The notes beneath the pieces were generated by a model, which was not told where the DNA came from, searched no databases, and worked only from the letters and a program-made list of their open reading frames with translations. Below are positions 26,967 through 36,405 of a stretch of 64,000 nt of DNA, piece by piece. Location of the stretch: positions 1 through 64,000 of the forward strand of contig JAQTWZ010000005.1 in assembly GCA_028689055.1 (NCBI GenBank). Direction: 5' to 3'. The translations under genes and the position numbers were made by a program. The stretch comes from Sulfurimonas sp. GTDB lineage: Bacteria > Campylobacterota > Campylobacteria > Campylobacterales > Sulfurimonadaceae. How positions within the stretch are numbered: position 1 is the first letter of the stretch; each line of letters begins with the position of its first letter.

Positions 26967-28205
26967 GCCTTGAACAGCGTTCCCCATATCCCACATAGGT
27001 AAGAAAATACCGAGCGCAAGCAAAATAACCATAGATGCAATAATAAAGAGCATAACGGGCTCAATCGCTTCTGAGAGTCCATCAATAATGGCATCAAAAC
27101 GCATTTTATAGTATTCGGCTACTTTTTTTATCATCGCATCAAGTGTTCCACTATCTTCTCCAGCACGTATCATTTGAATAATCATATTTTCAAATAACTC
27201 TGTATCTTGGAGCCCTTTATTTAAAGTACCACCTTTTTCAACTGCTGATCTTACAGTAAGGAGTCTATTTTTAAGAGGCAGACTATCTATCATAGAAATA
27301 GAGGTATCAAGTGCTTCTGCTATAGGAATACCTGCGCGGATAAGTTCAGAAAAAACAAGGGTAAATCTACTCAGTGTAGAGAACTTGATAATGTTATTTA
27401 TAAGATAGGTTCTAAGTAAAGCTTTATGCCAGCCAAACCTGAAATTATAGGAGTTATCAACAAAATATTTAAAGACCATAAAGGCAAGAAAAAGTGCAGC
27501 TAGGACATAAAGTCCATAGTTATTGAAGAGATATTCTAGTGTTAGTAAGATTTGCGTCGGAAGGGGAAGCTCTGCATTTAGCTCTTCAAAAATAGCTTTA
27601 AATTCTGGAACAACATAAGAGATAAGAATTGTAAATGCAACTGCCATTGCTATCATTACATTTCGTGGATATGCCATTGCTTTTTTGAATTTGATGACAT
27701 TTGCGCGTATCTCTTCAAGCATATTCGCTAAAGCATACAGAGATTCATCAAGGTTACCTGTTTTTTCACCGAGTTGTACCATTGCAATTGCAAGGTTACC
27801 GAGTTCAAAACGAAAGTTTTCCATAGAAGCTGAAAGAGAATGCCCTGCGTTTATATCATCTGCAAGCTTACTAAATACTATCTTCAAGGCTTCATCTTGC
27901 GTTGAAGTAGCAATTTCATGGAGTGAATCGTGAATAGAAATACCTGCGTTTGTCATAACAGCCAATTGTCTAATAGCTGCAATTAGAGCATCCGGTCTGA
28001 TCTTTCTTTTTTTTATATTTTGAAGAAAATTTGTCTTAAATCTCTTGAGCCTAGCCTCAAACGGTTCCTCAGCTTCAACGACTTTGACAATAATCCCTGA
28101 AAATTTTATTTTTGCATGGCTATTTGCTTCTTTTCTATCTTGAGCATAAAGACCTATATTTTCTTTTTTACCTTTTGTAAATACTGTTACGATAAAGTAT
28201 TTCAT
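26961..28205 (-). CDS. mshG: MSHA/T2SS-type inner-membrane platform protein
   Basis: 414 residues, GspF/PilC family. Two tandem GspF domains (about 70-195 and 270-395) and three membrane helices (about 170-215, 225-250 and 375-405). It couples the ATPase to pilin insertion. The order of the cluster (fused PilM/N, PilO, small protein, secretin, ExeA ATPase, TPR protein, unknown, ATPase, platform) matches V. cholerae msh I-J-K-L-M-N-E-G and the C. jejuni cts cluster, where this is CtsF. Its start overlaps the ATPase stop. Confidence 0.88.
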   Translation of the reverse strand: MKYFIVTVFTKGKKENIGLYAQDRKEANSHAKIKFSGIIVKVVEAEEPFEARLKRFKTNFLQNIKKRKIRPDALIAAIRQLAVMTNAGISIHDSLHEIATSTQDEALKIVFSKLADDINAGHSLSASMENFRFELGNLAIAMVQLGEKTGNLDESLYALANMLEEIRANVIKFKKAMAYPRNVMIAMAVAFTILISYVVPEFKAIFEELNAELPLPTQILLTLEYLFNNYGLYVLAALFLAFMVFKYFVDNSYNFRFGWHKALLRTYLINNIIKFSTLSRFTLVFSELIRAGIPIAEALDTSISMIDSLPLKNRLLTVRSAVEKGGTLNKGLQDTELFENMIIQMIRAGEDSGTLDAMIKKVAEYYKMRFDAIIDGLSEAIEPVMLFIIASMVILLALGIFLPMWDMGNAVQGR

Positions 28206-29953
28206 CCTTTTGCCACCTTTAAGACTTCTTTGAGACTCGTAATACCATCAAGTGCTTTTTGGATACCATTTTGGTATATCCCTATAAAACCTTCACTTAC
28301 TGCAAGCTCATGTAGCGCTTCTTTTGAAGCTCCTTTTGCGATGAGAGATGAAAGTCCTTCAGAGATGTTAAGAACTTCACAAATCATTTCTCGTCCCATG
28401 AAGCCAGTGTCATTACACTCTTTGCAGCCTTTGCCTGTATAAAATCTTGCACCTTCGGGTACAAGGCTACCTAACTCTTCAAGCGTGGATGCAGGTATAA
28501 TCTCTTCTTCTTTACAGCTAAGACAAATTTTTCTAACAAGCCTTTGCGCTTGGATAGCAACGAGAGCTCCACTTATCAAATAATGTTGAATACCCATATC
28601 AACCATACGAGGAATAGCACTTATAGAGTCGTTTGTATGCAGCGTAGAAATAACTAAGTGACCCGTAAGAGCAGCTTTTATAGCTATTTCAAGTGTCTCT
28701 TGGTCACGAATCTCACCGATCATGATTTTATCTGGATCTTGTCTAAGTATAGAACGAAGTGCATCTGCAAAACTCAGACCAACTTTTGGATTGACTTGAA
28801 CTTGCTGAATAAGATTCATTCTATACTCAACAGGATCTTCAACAGTAATAACTTTATCTTCTACATTTCTAAGTTCATTTAGGGCACCATAGAGTGTCGT
28901 TGTCTTACCGCTTCCTGTTGGACCCGTAACCAAAATAATTCCATACGGTGCTTCAAGACCTTTTAAAAATTTATGGTAACTTACACTGTCCATACCTGCA
29001 TCTTCAAGTTTTACAAGTGCTTTTTGTTTGTCCAATACACGCATTACGATAGATTCACCGTATAAAATCGGAAGTGTAGAGATACGAAAATCATATTCTC
29101 TTGCTCCGACCAAAGTTGAAAAACGACCATCTTGAGGTTTTCTTTTTTCAGCAATATCAAGATTTGCCAGTAGTTTGAGTCTTGATGCGAGTGGCGGATA
29201 AATCGATTTTTCAAAAATGAAAACTTCCGAGAGTTTACCATCGATACGTCCGCGAACAACACAATTTTTTTCTGTCGGTTCAATGTGCACGTCGCTGGCT
29301 CTACCATTGATACACGCTTTGAGGATAACATCGATAAGTAAAAGGATAGAAGATGCTTCTTGTTGTTCTTCTATGGAGCTAATTGAATTAAGTTCATCTT
29401 TTATTTTTTTAACAAGACCTTTGACACTATCTTTCAGTTCTGCTTTAAAGAGATACGATGCAATCTGTTTTTTCGTTGCCAATGCAACTTTGATAGGTTT
29501 TCTTGGAAAAAGTCTTTGTATAGATTCCTGTGCGTTGATATCAAGTGGATCATTAAACGCGATACTTACGCTCATGTCATCTTCAAAAATAGGAATTGCA
29601 TTGTGCTTTTTTAGTTGTGCAAGAGGCGAGTTTGATGTGAGCTGATAATCCATATCGATAGAGTCTAAATCTACAAAAAGGATATCTAATTCATGAGCGA
29701 GTTTTTCTAAAATAGCTCTTTCACTAATATAATCATAGTTATCAATGATAGAAAGGTTATAAACGCCATCTCTTACCTGCTGTACGATAAAACGTACCAG
29801 CCTATCCATCGTCATAAAACCTGAGAGTGTTATGTCGCGTAAAATCAGGTTTGGATGTATTCCCTTGGCGAGAAGTCTGTCCACCTGACCTTTCATAATA
29901 GAACCATTTGCTAGTAAATCAGTTGTTACTCTATCCACGATTGTCCCTACCAA
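28202..29953 (-). CDS. mshE: MSHA/T2SS-type assembly ATPase
   Basis: 583 residues, GspE/PilB family. N1D-like domain (about 60-165), then the ATPase: Walker A GPTGSGKT (344-351), Walker B IMIGEIRDQET, His box VISTLHTNDS and a zinc tetracysteine (CLSCKEE with CKECNDTG). It powers pilin extension or DNA-uptake pseudopilus assembly; the C. jejuni counterpart is CtsE. Overlaps its upstream neighbour by 7 bp. Confidence 0.92.
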   Translation of the reverse strand: MVGTIVDRVTTDLLANGSIMKGQVDRLLAKGIHPNLILRDITLSGFMTMDRLVRFIVQQVRDGVYNLSIIDNYDYISERAILEKLAHELDILFVDLDSIDMDYQLTSNSPLAQLKKHNAIPIFEDDMSVSIAFNDPLDINAQESIQRLFPRKPIKVALATKKQIASYLFKAELKDSVKGLVKKIKDELNSISSIEEQQEASSILLLIDVILKACINGRASDVHIEPTEKNCVVRGRIDGKLSEVFIFEKSIYPPLASRLKLLANLDIAEKRKPQDGRFSTLVGAREYDFRISTLPILYGESIVMRVLDKQKALVKLEDAGMDSVSYHKFLKGLEAPYGIILVTGPTGSGKTTTLYGALNELRNVEDKVITVEDPVEYRMNLIQQVQVNPKVGLSFADALRSILRQDPDKIMIGEIRDQETLEIAIKAALTGHLVISTLHTNDSISAIPRMVDMGIQHYLISGALVAIQAQRLVRKICLSCKEEEIIPASTLEELGSLVPEGARFYTGKGCKECNDTGFMGREMICEVLNISEGLSSLIAKGASKEALHELAVSEGFIGIYQNGIQKALDGITSLKEVLKVAKG

Positions 29954-30492
29954 TAGATGTGTCTTTTGACAACTATTGTATCATAAAACTCTTCAATCAC
30001 CATTTTACTAATTTTATCCTCTTCGAGTATATAAAGCTTATAAGAGAGTTTAGAATTATGCGGATCATCAAAGATATAAACAGATTGTTTATCGTGTTTT
30101 TTAAGCTTTACATAAAAATCAAATACTTTGGATAATACATAATCTGTTGTGGGCAAATTTAAACCTTCTAAGTCATACTCATCCACGAGTGCATGATAAA
30201 GAAGTTTCTTTTGCATCAGTATAATTGAAAAATAAGCGGCATTCGCACGTGCTTCTTTTGAATATTTAAGCATAGCAAGAGGCATAGCTAGTCTATCGAT
30301 AAAATCTGCATGTAAGCAAGAAAAAGCATACAAAGAAAGAAATTCATCTTCTTGTTTGTACTCTTTGAGGTTTTCAAAGCCTAGATTACACGCTTCTTCG
30401 TATTTATTATTTTGAAATAAATGAAGCATTTCCTCTTTGGCATTTGCATGAAGATTTAAATAAATCAATAAAAATAGTATTATAAATTTCAT
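29947..30492 (-). CDS. Secreted hypothetical in assembly cluster
   Basis: 181 residues with a signal peptide (MKFIILFLLIYLNLHANA) and a helical N-terminal half that could be TPR-like. No family recognised. It sits between the TPR protein and the ATPase; I believe C. jejuni has a small gene at the same place. Overlaps both neighbours, so it is an integral member of the operon. Confidence 0.7.
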   Translation of the reverse strand: MKFIILFLLIYLNLHANAKEEMLHLFQNNKYEEACNLGFENLKEYKQEDEFLSLYAFSCLHADFIDRLAMPLAMLKYSKEARANAAYFSIILMQKKLLYHALVDEYDLEGLNLPTTDYVLSKVFDFYVKLKKHDKQSVYIFDDPHNSKLSYKLYILEEDKISKMVIEEFYDTIVVKRHIYW

Positions 30493-31382
30493 TTGAACTT
30501 TCCTGAGAGGATTTCATCAAGCAATAAATTTGCACGACTCGAATTAGACTGTTTCGCATACTCTTTTAAAACTTTGATTGCTTTTTCTTTGTCACCAAGT
30601 TTAACAAGTGATTGTGCAAAAATAATCCAGCTTGCCTCTATATCTTTGTTGAGCTCATTTGTAATAAGAGAGTAGTTGTATGCCTCACGGTATTCACCTA
30701 AATTGTAATATTTTTTAGCTATAAAAAGACTAAGTGTAGGATTGTTATTTTTTTTAAATCTTTGAATAATTTCTTTAATATCACTATAGGTATCTTGTCT
30801 TTTTATATTGACTACACTTGTTTTAGATTTTTCTTCTTTAGGTGCTGCCTCTTCGATTGTTTGACTGGGCTTTTCCTCAAGCTCAATTGTTTCTGTCATA
30901 ACTATTTCTTCCATCTTTATTGGAGTAGGAGGAGTTTGCGGTTGCATGATTTGAATGCGTTTTGTATCACTAGCTTGTACTGGTTCATTATCATATTCAA
31001 GATTGTTGTGTTGCATATTTTTTATAAAATTCATAGATGGTGTGAGAGTAACTTTTCGTTCTTGTTCTTTTTTTTCAACATCTAAAAGAGGCTGTGTAAT
31101 AGTTATGGCTGCATTTTCTTGTAATGTTGTAGTTTTTACAGAAACAACTTGCGGAGGAATTTCATTTATATTTTTTTCTTTTATGATTATTTTTTCTTTC
31201 ATTTCTTCAGGTTTATGTACGGTATTTTCTTCTTGTGTTTCTACTTTAAAATAGTTTAAATTTATTAAAATATTTAGTAGAATTATAATTAATAATGAAC
31301 TGATTAGTATAACTATTAGTGGAAGATATGATTTTATTTTATAACGTAACCATTTTTGTTCGAGTTGACTGATATTAAGCAT
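30489..31382 (-). CDS. Membrane-anchored TPR protein, MshN-like
   Basis: 297 residues from the ATG at 31382 (MLNISQLEQKWLRYKIKS), overlapping the ATPase stop by 8 bp. A start 33 bp upstream would sit inside the neighbour and adds a foreign N-terminus. One membrane helix (about 20-42), a long Glu/Lys/Thr/Pro-rich periplasmic spacer, and two to three TPR units at the C-terminus (about 205-297). Position equals MshN. Confidence 0.75.
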   Translation of the reverse strand: MLNISQLEQKWLRYKIKSYLPLIVILISSLLIIILLNILINLNYFKVETQEENTVHKPEEMKEKIIIKEKNINEIPPQVVSVKTTTLQENAAITITQPLLDVEKKEQERKVTLTPSMNFIKNMQHNNLEYDNEPVQASDTKRIQIMQPQTPPTPIKMEEIVMTETIELEEKPSQTIEEAAPKEEKSKTSVVNIKRQDTYSDIKEIIQRFKKNNNPTLSLFIAKKYYNLGEYREAYNYSLITNELNKDIEASWIIFAQSLVKLGDKEKAIKVLKEYAKQSNSSRANLLLDEILSGKFK

Positions 31383-32187
31383 GTAATAAACCTGTATGAA
31401 GTGCGGACATCTCAATTATTTTTGTGGAGACACTGTTCGTTTTTAGTGAGTAAAGTTTATGATTGTTTTCATAAATAGTATAGATATCGAAAAGTGTATA
31501 GAGCAGTTTATTAGTATCTCTGTAGTTACCTCGCGTGATTTTATGAATTAGGTTGACAGATTTGTTTGTAAACATATTGGCACTGTCAAAACAGTTGGCT
31601 TTCATAAGTTTTTTTTGGATATAAATTTTTAATTCTGCACTCGAAGCATTCTCAAGCTCTATACTTTCCCAGATTCTTGTTTGAAAATGCTCTTTTGCAA
31701 TAAGGTCTTCTTTGTCTGTTTTATGGAGTGTGATAACAAATTTTACACTTCTTGTATCTGAAAGTAATCGTATCTTTTCCATAAGCTGATTTGAATAGAG
31801 TTGTGCTTCATCAAGTAAAATAATAGGAATAGCATTAAATGAACTTTGCTTAACAATTTTCATAAATTGTGTAAAATTGAGTTCTCCTTTATAATTTACA
31901 GAAAATATATCTTGTGCTAATGTTCTAAAAAATTCACTTTCATCTAAAATAGGAGTTTTGTAAATAAACATTGGTTGATTTTTTGAGATATCATGGTAAA
32001 GCTTATTGAGAAACATACTTTTACCAGTTCCTGGTCTCCCATAAAGCAATACCATTTTCAGTGGTTTATTTATTGAGTCTTTTAGAGACTGATAAATGCT
32101 TGATATTCGATCAAGCTGTATATAATCTTTCGCATTTACCGTATCTAAAAAAACATCTTTTGAATTTTGAAAGATACTAGTACTCAT
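31375..32187 (-). CDS. mshM: ExeA/MshM-type AAA ATPase
   Basis: 270 residues. Walker A GRPGTGKS (50-57), Walker B IPIILLDEAQ (about 115-124), sensor region KFVITLHKTD. ExeA-like ATPases help secretins assemble or cross peptidoglycan. The C. jejuni counterpart is CtsP, needed for transformation. Follows the secretin by 4 bp. Confidence 0.85.
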   Translation of the reverse strand: MSTSIFQNSKDVFLDTVNAKDYIQLDRISSIYQSLKDSINKPLKMVLLYGRPGTGKSMFLNKLYHDISKNQPMFIYKTPILDESEFFRTLAQDIFSVNYKGELNFTQFMKIVKQSSFNAIPIILLDEAQLYSNQLMEKIRLLSDTRSVKFVITLHKTDKEDLIAKEHFQTRIWESIELENASSAELKIYIQKKLMKANCFDSANMFTNKSVNLIHKITRGNYRDTNKLLYTLFDIYTIYENNHKLYSLKTNSVSTKIIEMSALHTGLLHA

Positions 32188-32191
32188 AACC

Positions 32192-33775
32192 TTATTCTTT
32201 TTCTGTACTGTTAAAGTCTGTTCTATCGCTTTTTAAAAGGCTATTTGAGAGCCCCTCATAACCTAAATCTGATAATGATACAGAGTTTTTCTCTCTATGT
32301 ATAATATGTGGTTCAATAATAACAACAAGTTCTTGTGTTACTTTGATATCGTTTTCATATTTGAAGAGGTAATTAACAATAGGAATATCACCCAAAAGAG
32401 GGACTTTATTTGTTTCTCGTGTATTTTTAGTATTAATAAGACCACCTAAGATGATTCTATTGCCATCCTTGACTGTTACAACCGAAGAGAGTTGACGACG
32501 ATTAAGGTCTGGCGGCATATCTCTACCAGTATTGGATTCTTGTGATATATCAACATTTGTTTCTGATAAAGATGGATTGATAATCAAAGTAATAGCGTTG
32601 TCATCTGCAATTTCAGGAGTTATAGAGAGAAGAACGCCTGCAAAAACAGATTGAATGTTTTCACTTGCCGATGTTAGTGAGCCAGCTGTTCCTGCAGTTG
32701 ATAATGACTCTGATTTTATTTTATAAAAATACTCTGTTCCTGCGGTGATAAGAGCTGGCTGATTGTTGAGTGTAAGTACTTTTGGATTGGATATTGCGCT
32801 TACATCTCCTTGCGTTTGAAGAAATTTGATGACTTCATTTAAACTTCCTCCTGCTTTGAAACTCACAAGACTTGCAGCACCCTTAATAGCATCTGCAGCA
32901 ATCTCTGTTTCTGTAATATTGATTTTGCCAGAATCCGAGTCCCAAGCAGATACATTTTGATTTTGTAGTTTGTGTACACTTAGTTCTACATTTTGCAGTG
33001 CATAAATCTGGCTCCAGTCTATTCCTGTACTTTTTCCATCAGAGATGGTAACTGTTAAAAGTTGTACATCAATGAGTACTTGGAGCTGTACTTTATCTTG
33101 AAGTTTTTTGAGATAATCATCAAAGCGTTTCATCTGTTTTGCTGTTGCAGTTATTGTGATAAGACCTGCATTTTTGTTGATGATTGGTTTTGGTGCTTCA
33201 TACACATCTTGAGGTCTATTGAGTATTCTTTGAAGTTCCAAGTCTAATTCTTCCCAAAATTTGACTTCATCTAAACTTTCTATTTTAATGCCTGATTGTG
33301 CGCCAGAAGTAGTTTTTCCATTTGATGTTTGGGGCGTTGAGCCTCCTGACATACCACTTGCTTGTGAGTTGGATTGAGAGCTGAGAGTGATATCCGTACT
33401 TCCTTTCCCTGACCTTTGTGAAAGAATATAATCAATATTAAATACTTTTGTAGTTAAATAAGAGATTTTGAGTACATTATTTTCAAGAGTATAAGAGAGA
33501 TTATTTTCACTTAAAACAATGGCTAAAACTTCATCAATTGTCAAATTTTTTAAATGCGTTTTATTGAGTTTTGTATTTAAAAACTCTTCGGCATGAGGAT
33601 CTGCTACAATGATACTAAATTGACATTCATCGCTTAGCTGTTCAATAAACTCTATAATCTTTGTGTCTTTTGTGGAACTAATACTAAAAAGTTCATAAGA
33701 ACAATCAGCAAAGGCACTCGTAGAGAGCAGTAGAGCCAATAAAGTTGCGTTTATTTTTCTATTAAGAAGTTTCAT
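32192..33775 (-). CDS. mshL: Secretin, MshL/CtsD-like
   Basis: 527 residues. Signal peptide (about 1-23), STN-like and N1 domains, a Ser/Gly/Thr-rich loop around 135-165, and the C-terminal secretin pore (about 225-510) with VPLLGDIPIVNYLFKYEN. Forms the outer-membrane channel for a pilus or DNA-uptake pseudopilus. A pilotin or lipobox was not seen. Confidence 0.9.
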   Translation of the reverse strand: MKLLNRKINATLLALLLSTSAFADCSYELFSISSTKDTKIIEFIEQLSDECQFSIIVADPHAEEFLNTKLNKTHLKNLTIDEVLAIVLSENNLSYTLENNVLKISYLTTKVFNIDYILSQRSGKGSTDITLSSQSNSQASGMSGGSTPQTSNGKTTSGAQSGIKIESLDEVKFWEELDLELQRILNRPQDVYEAPKPIINKNAGLITITATAKQMKRFDDYLKKLQDKVQLQVLIDVQLLTVTISDGKSTGIDWSQIYALQNVELSVHKLQNQNVSAWDSDSGKINITETEIAADAIKGAASLVSFKAGGSLNEVIKFLQTQGDVSAISNPKVLTLNNQPALITAGTEYFYKIKSESLSTAGTAGSLTSASENIQSVFAGVLLSITPEIADDNAITLIINPSLSETNVDISQESNTGRDMPPDLNRRQLSSVVTVKDGNRIILGGLINTKNTRETNKVPLLGDIPIVNYLFKYENDIKVTQELVVIIEPHIIHREKNSVSLSDLGYEGLSNSLLKSDRTDFNSTEKE

Positions 33776-33784
33776 TTTTAGTTC

Positions 33785-34231
33785 CTACTTGTTTTTAAAT
33801 TTTAGATTTTTACTATCGCTTTGTGTACTAAGCGTTAGTTTCTTATTTTTACTTGTTAGGTGAGCAGATTTAAGGTCTAAACTTACAACTTTGTAGCCCT
33901 GAACTGTATCACCTACTTTGCACCACTTACCATTTATGAGAGCAGACCCATTCATAATTGCAACAAGTTTGAGTGTAGGTGCAGTTGGTAAAGGAGTCTT
34001 AAAAGCAAAAGTAGCACTTGTGGCTGGTAGCTTTTTTTCGGTGTTAGTAGTATCCAAAGCAACTTTCTTTTCAAGAAAAATAAAAGGATCATTTAACGCA
34101 GATATGGTTACTGAAGCAACACCTATTCTAGGAGGTTTAATAGCATCAACTTGATGATCCACCCATGCAAGCTCGCTGGAACTGAGTGTAAGTGTAAAAA
34201 CAAAAAAGCCAAAAATTACGTTCTTATTCAT
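33785..34231 (-). CDS. Small periplasmic protein, MshK/PilP-like
   Basis: 148 residues from the ATG at 34231, which overlaps the PilO stop (TAATG). Starting at 34249 would place residues before a clean signal peptide (MNKNVIFGFFVFTLTLSSS). A C-terminal beta-rich region (NGSALINGKWCKVGDTVQGY) resembles the HR domain of PilP/GspC-type linkers that contact the secretin. The C. jejuni counterpart by position is CtsR. Confidence 0.7.
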   Translation of the reverse strand: MNKNVIFGFFVFTLTLSSSELAWVDHQVDAIKPPRIGVASVTISALNDPFIFLEKKVALDTTNTEKKLPATSATFAFKTPLPTAPTLKLVAIMNGSALINGKWCKVGDTVQGYKVVSLDLKSAHLTSKNKKLTLSTQSDSKNLKFKNK

Positions 34232-34863
34232 TAGTATATAATCCCCCAAACTGAGATATTTAAATCAGAGTGTAAGCCATTAGCTGCTGTGATATTCATA
34301 TCGTGTATATCGACAACAAGATCACTTTGTTCGAGTGAATTAATGAAGTTTACAGTGTTTTTATACCCAGCAACAGATGAAACAGTAATATCTAAAACAT
34401 GCCCAAAGGAGGTGTTCATCTGAGCTAGTTGATTGGTGAAGTTTAAAATTTTAACATCATATTTTTTTGCATTAGTGGAGATAGAATGCAAATACTCACC
34501 CCATGCTCTTTCATCATAAATTAAAAAAGCAATGGCTTCTATTTTATTTTTTATATATGCATTATTGTCTTTATGCATAAGCATTTCATTTGATGCTTGT
34601 ATAGTTTCAGCTTCAAGCTGGGCTACTTTGGCTTCAGTGTTATATTTTAAGTACAAATTGTCATTTTTAATATTTGTTTCGACGTTAATTATTTCATGAT
34701 TTTTAGTTTCAAAATTTTCAAATGAACTTTCCCAAAAGAAAAGATAGGAAATAGCAAAAATAACAGCAAAAATCATAATGTATGTTATATAAATGTCTTT
34801 TTGACTTTTTTCCTTAAAACTACCGTCAATCTGGTGTAAAAAATCCTCAATATTTATTTTCAT
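34231..34863 (-). CDS. PilO/MshJ-like alignment protein
   Basis: 210 residues. One membrane helix (about 26-46), a coiled coil (about 50-105) and a C-terminal ferredoxin-like domain, the PilO layout. It pairs with PilN to bridge the platform and the secretin. Overlaps the upstream gene by 4 bp. Confidence 0.75.
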   Translation of the reverse strand: MKINIEDFLHQIDGSFKEKSQKDIYITYIMIFAVIFAISYLFFWESSFENFETKNHEIINVETNIKNDNLYLKYNTEAKVAQLEAETIQASNEMLMHKDNNAYIKNKIEAIAFLIYDERAWGEYLHSISTNAKKYDVKILNFTNQLAQMNTSFGHVLDITVSSVAGYKNTVNFINSLEQSDLVVDIHDMNITAANGLHSDLNISVWGIIY

Positions 34864-36395
34864 AATAGTTCTACCTTTAATGCACTAAAGTATTTTTTTG
34901 TATCATCTTTATAAGATATGTAATTGAGCGAAAATTTGAAAACACCTTGATGCATGTTGGTTAAGTGCTCAACAAGTTTGGTTATTTTTTTATCATCTTC
35001 CGCGACAAGATTGAGCGTTAATGTTTTAATGGACTCTTTTTCATTATAGTTAAGAGTTTCAAGCTGTACATCATAATCATTTAAATCTTTTGTTAGTGTA
35101 GAAATAAGTTGGGCTTTCATGGGATAATTAACTTTAACGTCATGGATTTTGATTAAAGTGTTTTTCTTATCGGTATATTCATCTTTCTCTTTTTTCAAGA
35201 GAGCTAAAGCTTTCTCTTTATCTGCTTCTTTATTTTTGATAGTAGTCTCTCTTGAAATCTTTATATTATGTACATCAACATATTCCTGTTGGAGTAGATT
35301 GAGTTGTAATTCCTGCGCATAACTTAGCACCCAATAAGTGATTGGATAAGCAAAAGCTATAGCAAAAGAAGCGGCCACTGCCATAATCAGCTTTCCACTT
35401 TCACGTTTTATAAATTTTGGCGGACGATGAAATGTACTGAAATTACTTTCATATCTTTCATGAGGTGATAATGTCGCATAGACATGCATAAGCGCATGCA
35501 TTTGTTCAATATGCTCACTATTACTTTGGAACCCATAATCAAATGCAAAGTCACTTGCTTTAATATTAAGTTCAGATTCTATCATCTCGTCTAGTTTTGT
35601 GAGAGATGGTATTTTCATGCCAATATATAAATGCTCTATTTTTTCTAGGTCAAAAGCCCGTTTTAAATATGTAAGAATGTCATTGATATTTACAAACAGT
35701 TCTTTATATAACTTAATAACGAAGCTTTTGTAGCTGCTCTGCGTTTCTTTGAGACTTTGTGTAGAAATAAAGTTGATGAAATCTTGATATTCCACTCTTT
35801 CACCATAAAGTTCGCAAAATCTTTCATGCATTTGTTTTAGCGAGAACTTTATAGACTTGGCATATACAAACTCTTTATCATGATAGATAGTAACAAAAGC
35901 ATCGTTTTCTTGAATATAAATAAAACAGTGTACCCCATTATTTTGAATGAGGTTTTTTGTATAGAGTGATTTAAGTAAAAGAGGTGATGGGATAATAATA
36001 TCAATATATTTTAGCTTATCTATAGCATCTTGATATGTTTGAGTAATTATGAGTGGATCAACAATAAAAACATTAAAGTACCTATTTTCTAAATCAAGAG
36101 TATTAAATGTTTCTATAAATTGAATTTGATATTCTACCGCTTGATCGAGTGCAAGTTCGTCATAGACTTTGTTGAAAATAGCATCTGTTAAATCTTCTTG
36201 GGGAATGTTTTTACTGATTTCAATTTTTGCATTTATAAAGCTATGTGTATTTAGAAAAGAGATTACAAACTGATTTTGTACATACGAAGGTGTAAAAGCT
36301 TCATCCAAAATATTAGACATACCACTAAAATATGTATTATTATAGGGATTAATTGATATTACACTTGAAAAAGAGTGCTGCGTTGATTTGTCCAT
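34860..36395 (-). CDS. PilM-PilN-like fusion protein (MshI/GspL-like)
   Basis: 511 residues. The N-terminal 330 residues look like a degenerate actin-like PilM/GspL cytoplasmic domain. A membrane helix follows (about 341-362, LIMAVAASFAIAFAYPITYW), then a coiled coil (380-430) and a PilN-like periplasmic domain (about 440-511). In classical type IV pili PilM and PilN are separate; here one chain holds both, as in MshI or GspL. First gene of the cluster, 10 bp after csd4. Confidence 0.72.
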   Translation of the reverse strand: MDKSTQHSFSSVISINPYNNTYFSGMSNILDEAFTPSYVQNQFVISFLNTHSFINAKIEISKNIPQEDLTDAIFNKVYDELALDQAVEYQIQFIETFNTLDLENRYFNVFIVDPLIITQTYQDAIDKLKYIDIIIPSPLLLKSLYTKNLIQNNGVHCFIYIQENDAFVTIYHDKEFVYAKSIKFSLKQMHERFCELYGERVEYQDFINFISTQSLKETQSSYKSFVIKLYKELFVNINDILTYLKRAFDLEKIEHLYIGMKIPSLTKLDEMIESELNIKASDFAFDYGFQSNSEHIEQMHALMHVYATLSPHERYESNFSTFHRPPKFIKRESGKLIMAVAASFAIAFAYPITYWVLSYAQELQLNLLQQEYVDVHNIKISRETTIKNKEADKEKALALLKKEKDEYTDKKNTLIKIHDVKVNYPMKAQLISTLTKDLNDYDVQLETLNYNEKESIKTLTLNLVAEDDKKITKLVEHLTNMHQGVFKFSLNYISYKDDTKKYFSALKVELL

Positions 36396-36405
36396 AGCTA
36401 TAATC

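Noticed and set aside
26961..36395. Complete MSHA pilus locus
   Set aside because: No pilin, minor pilin or prepilin peptidase gene in the cluster, so only the assembly part is claimed.
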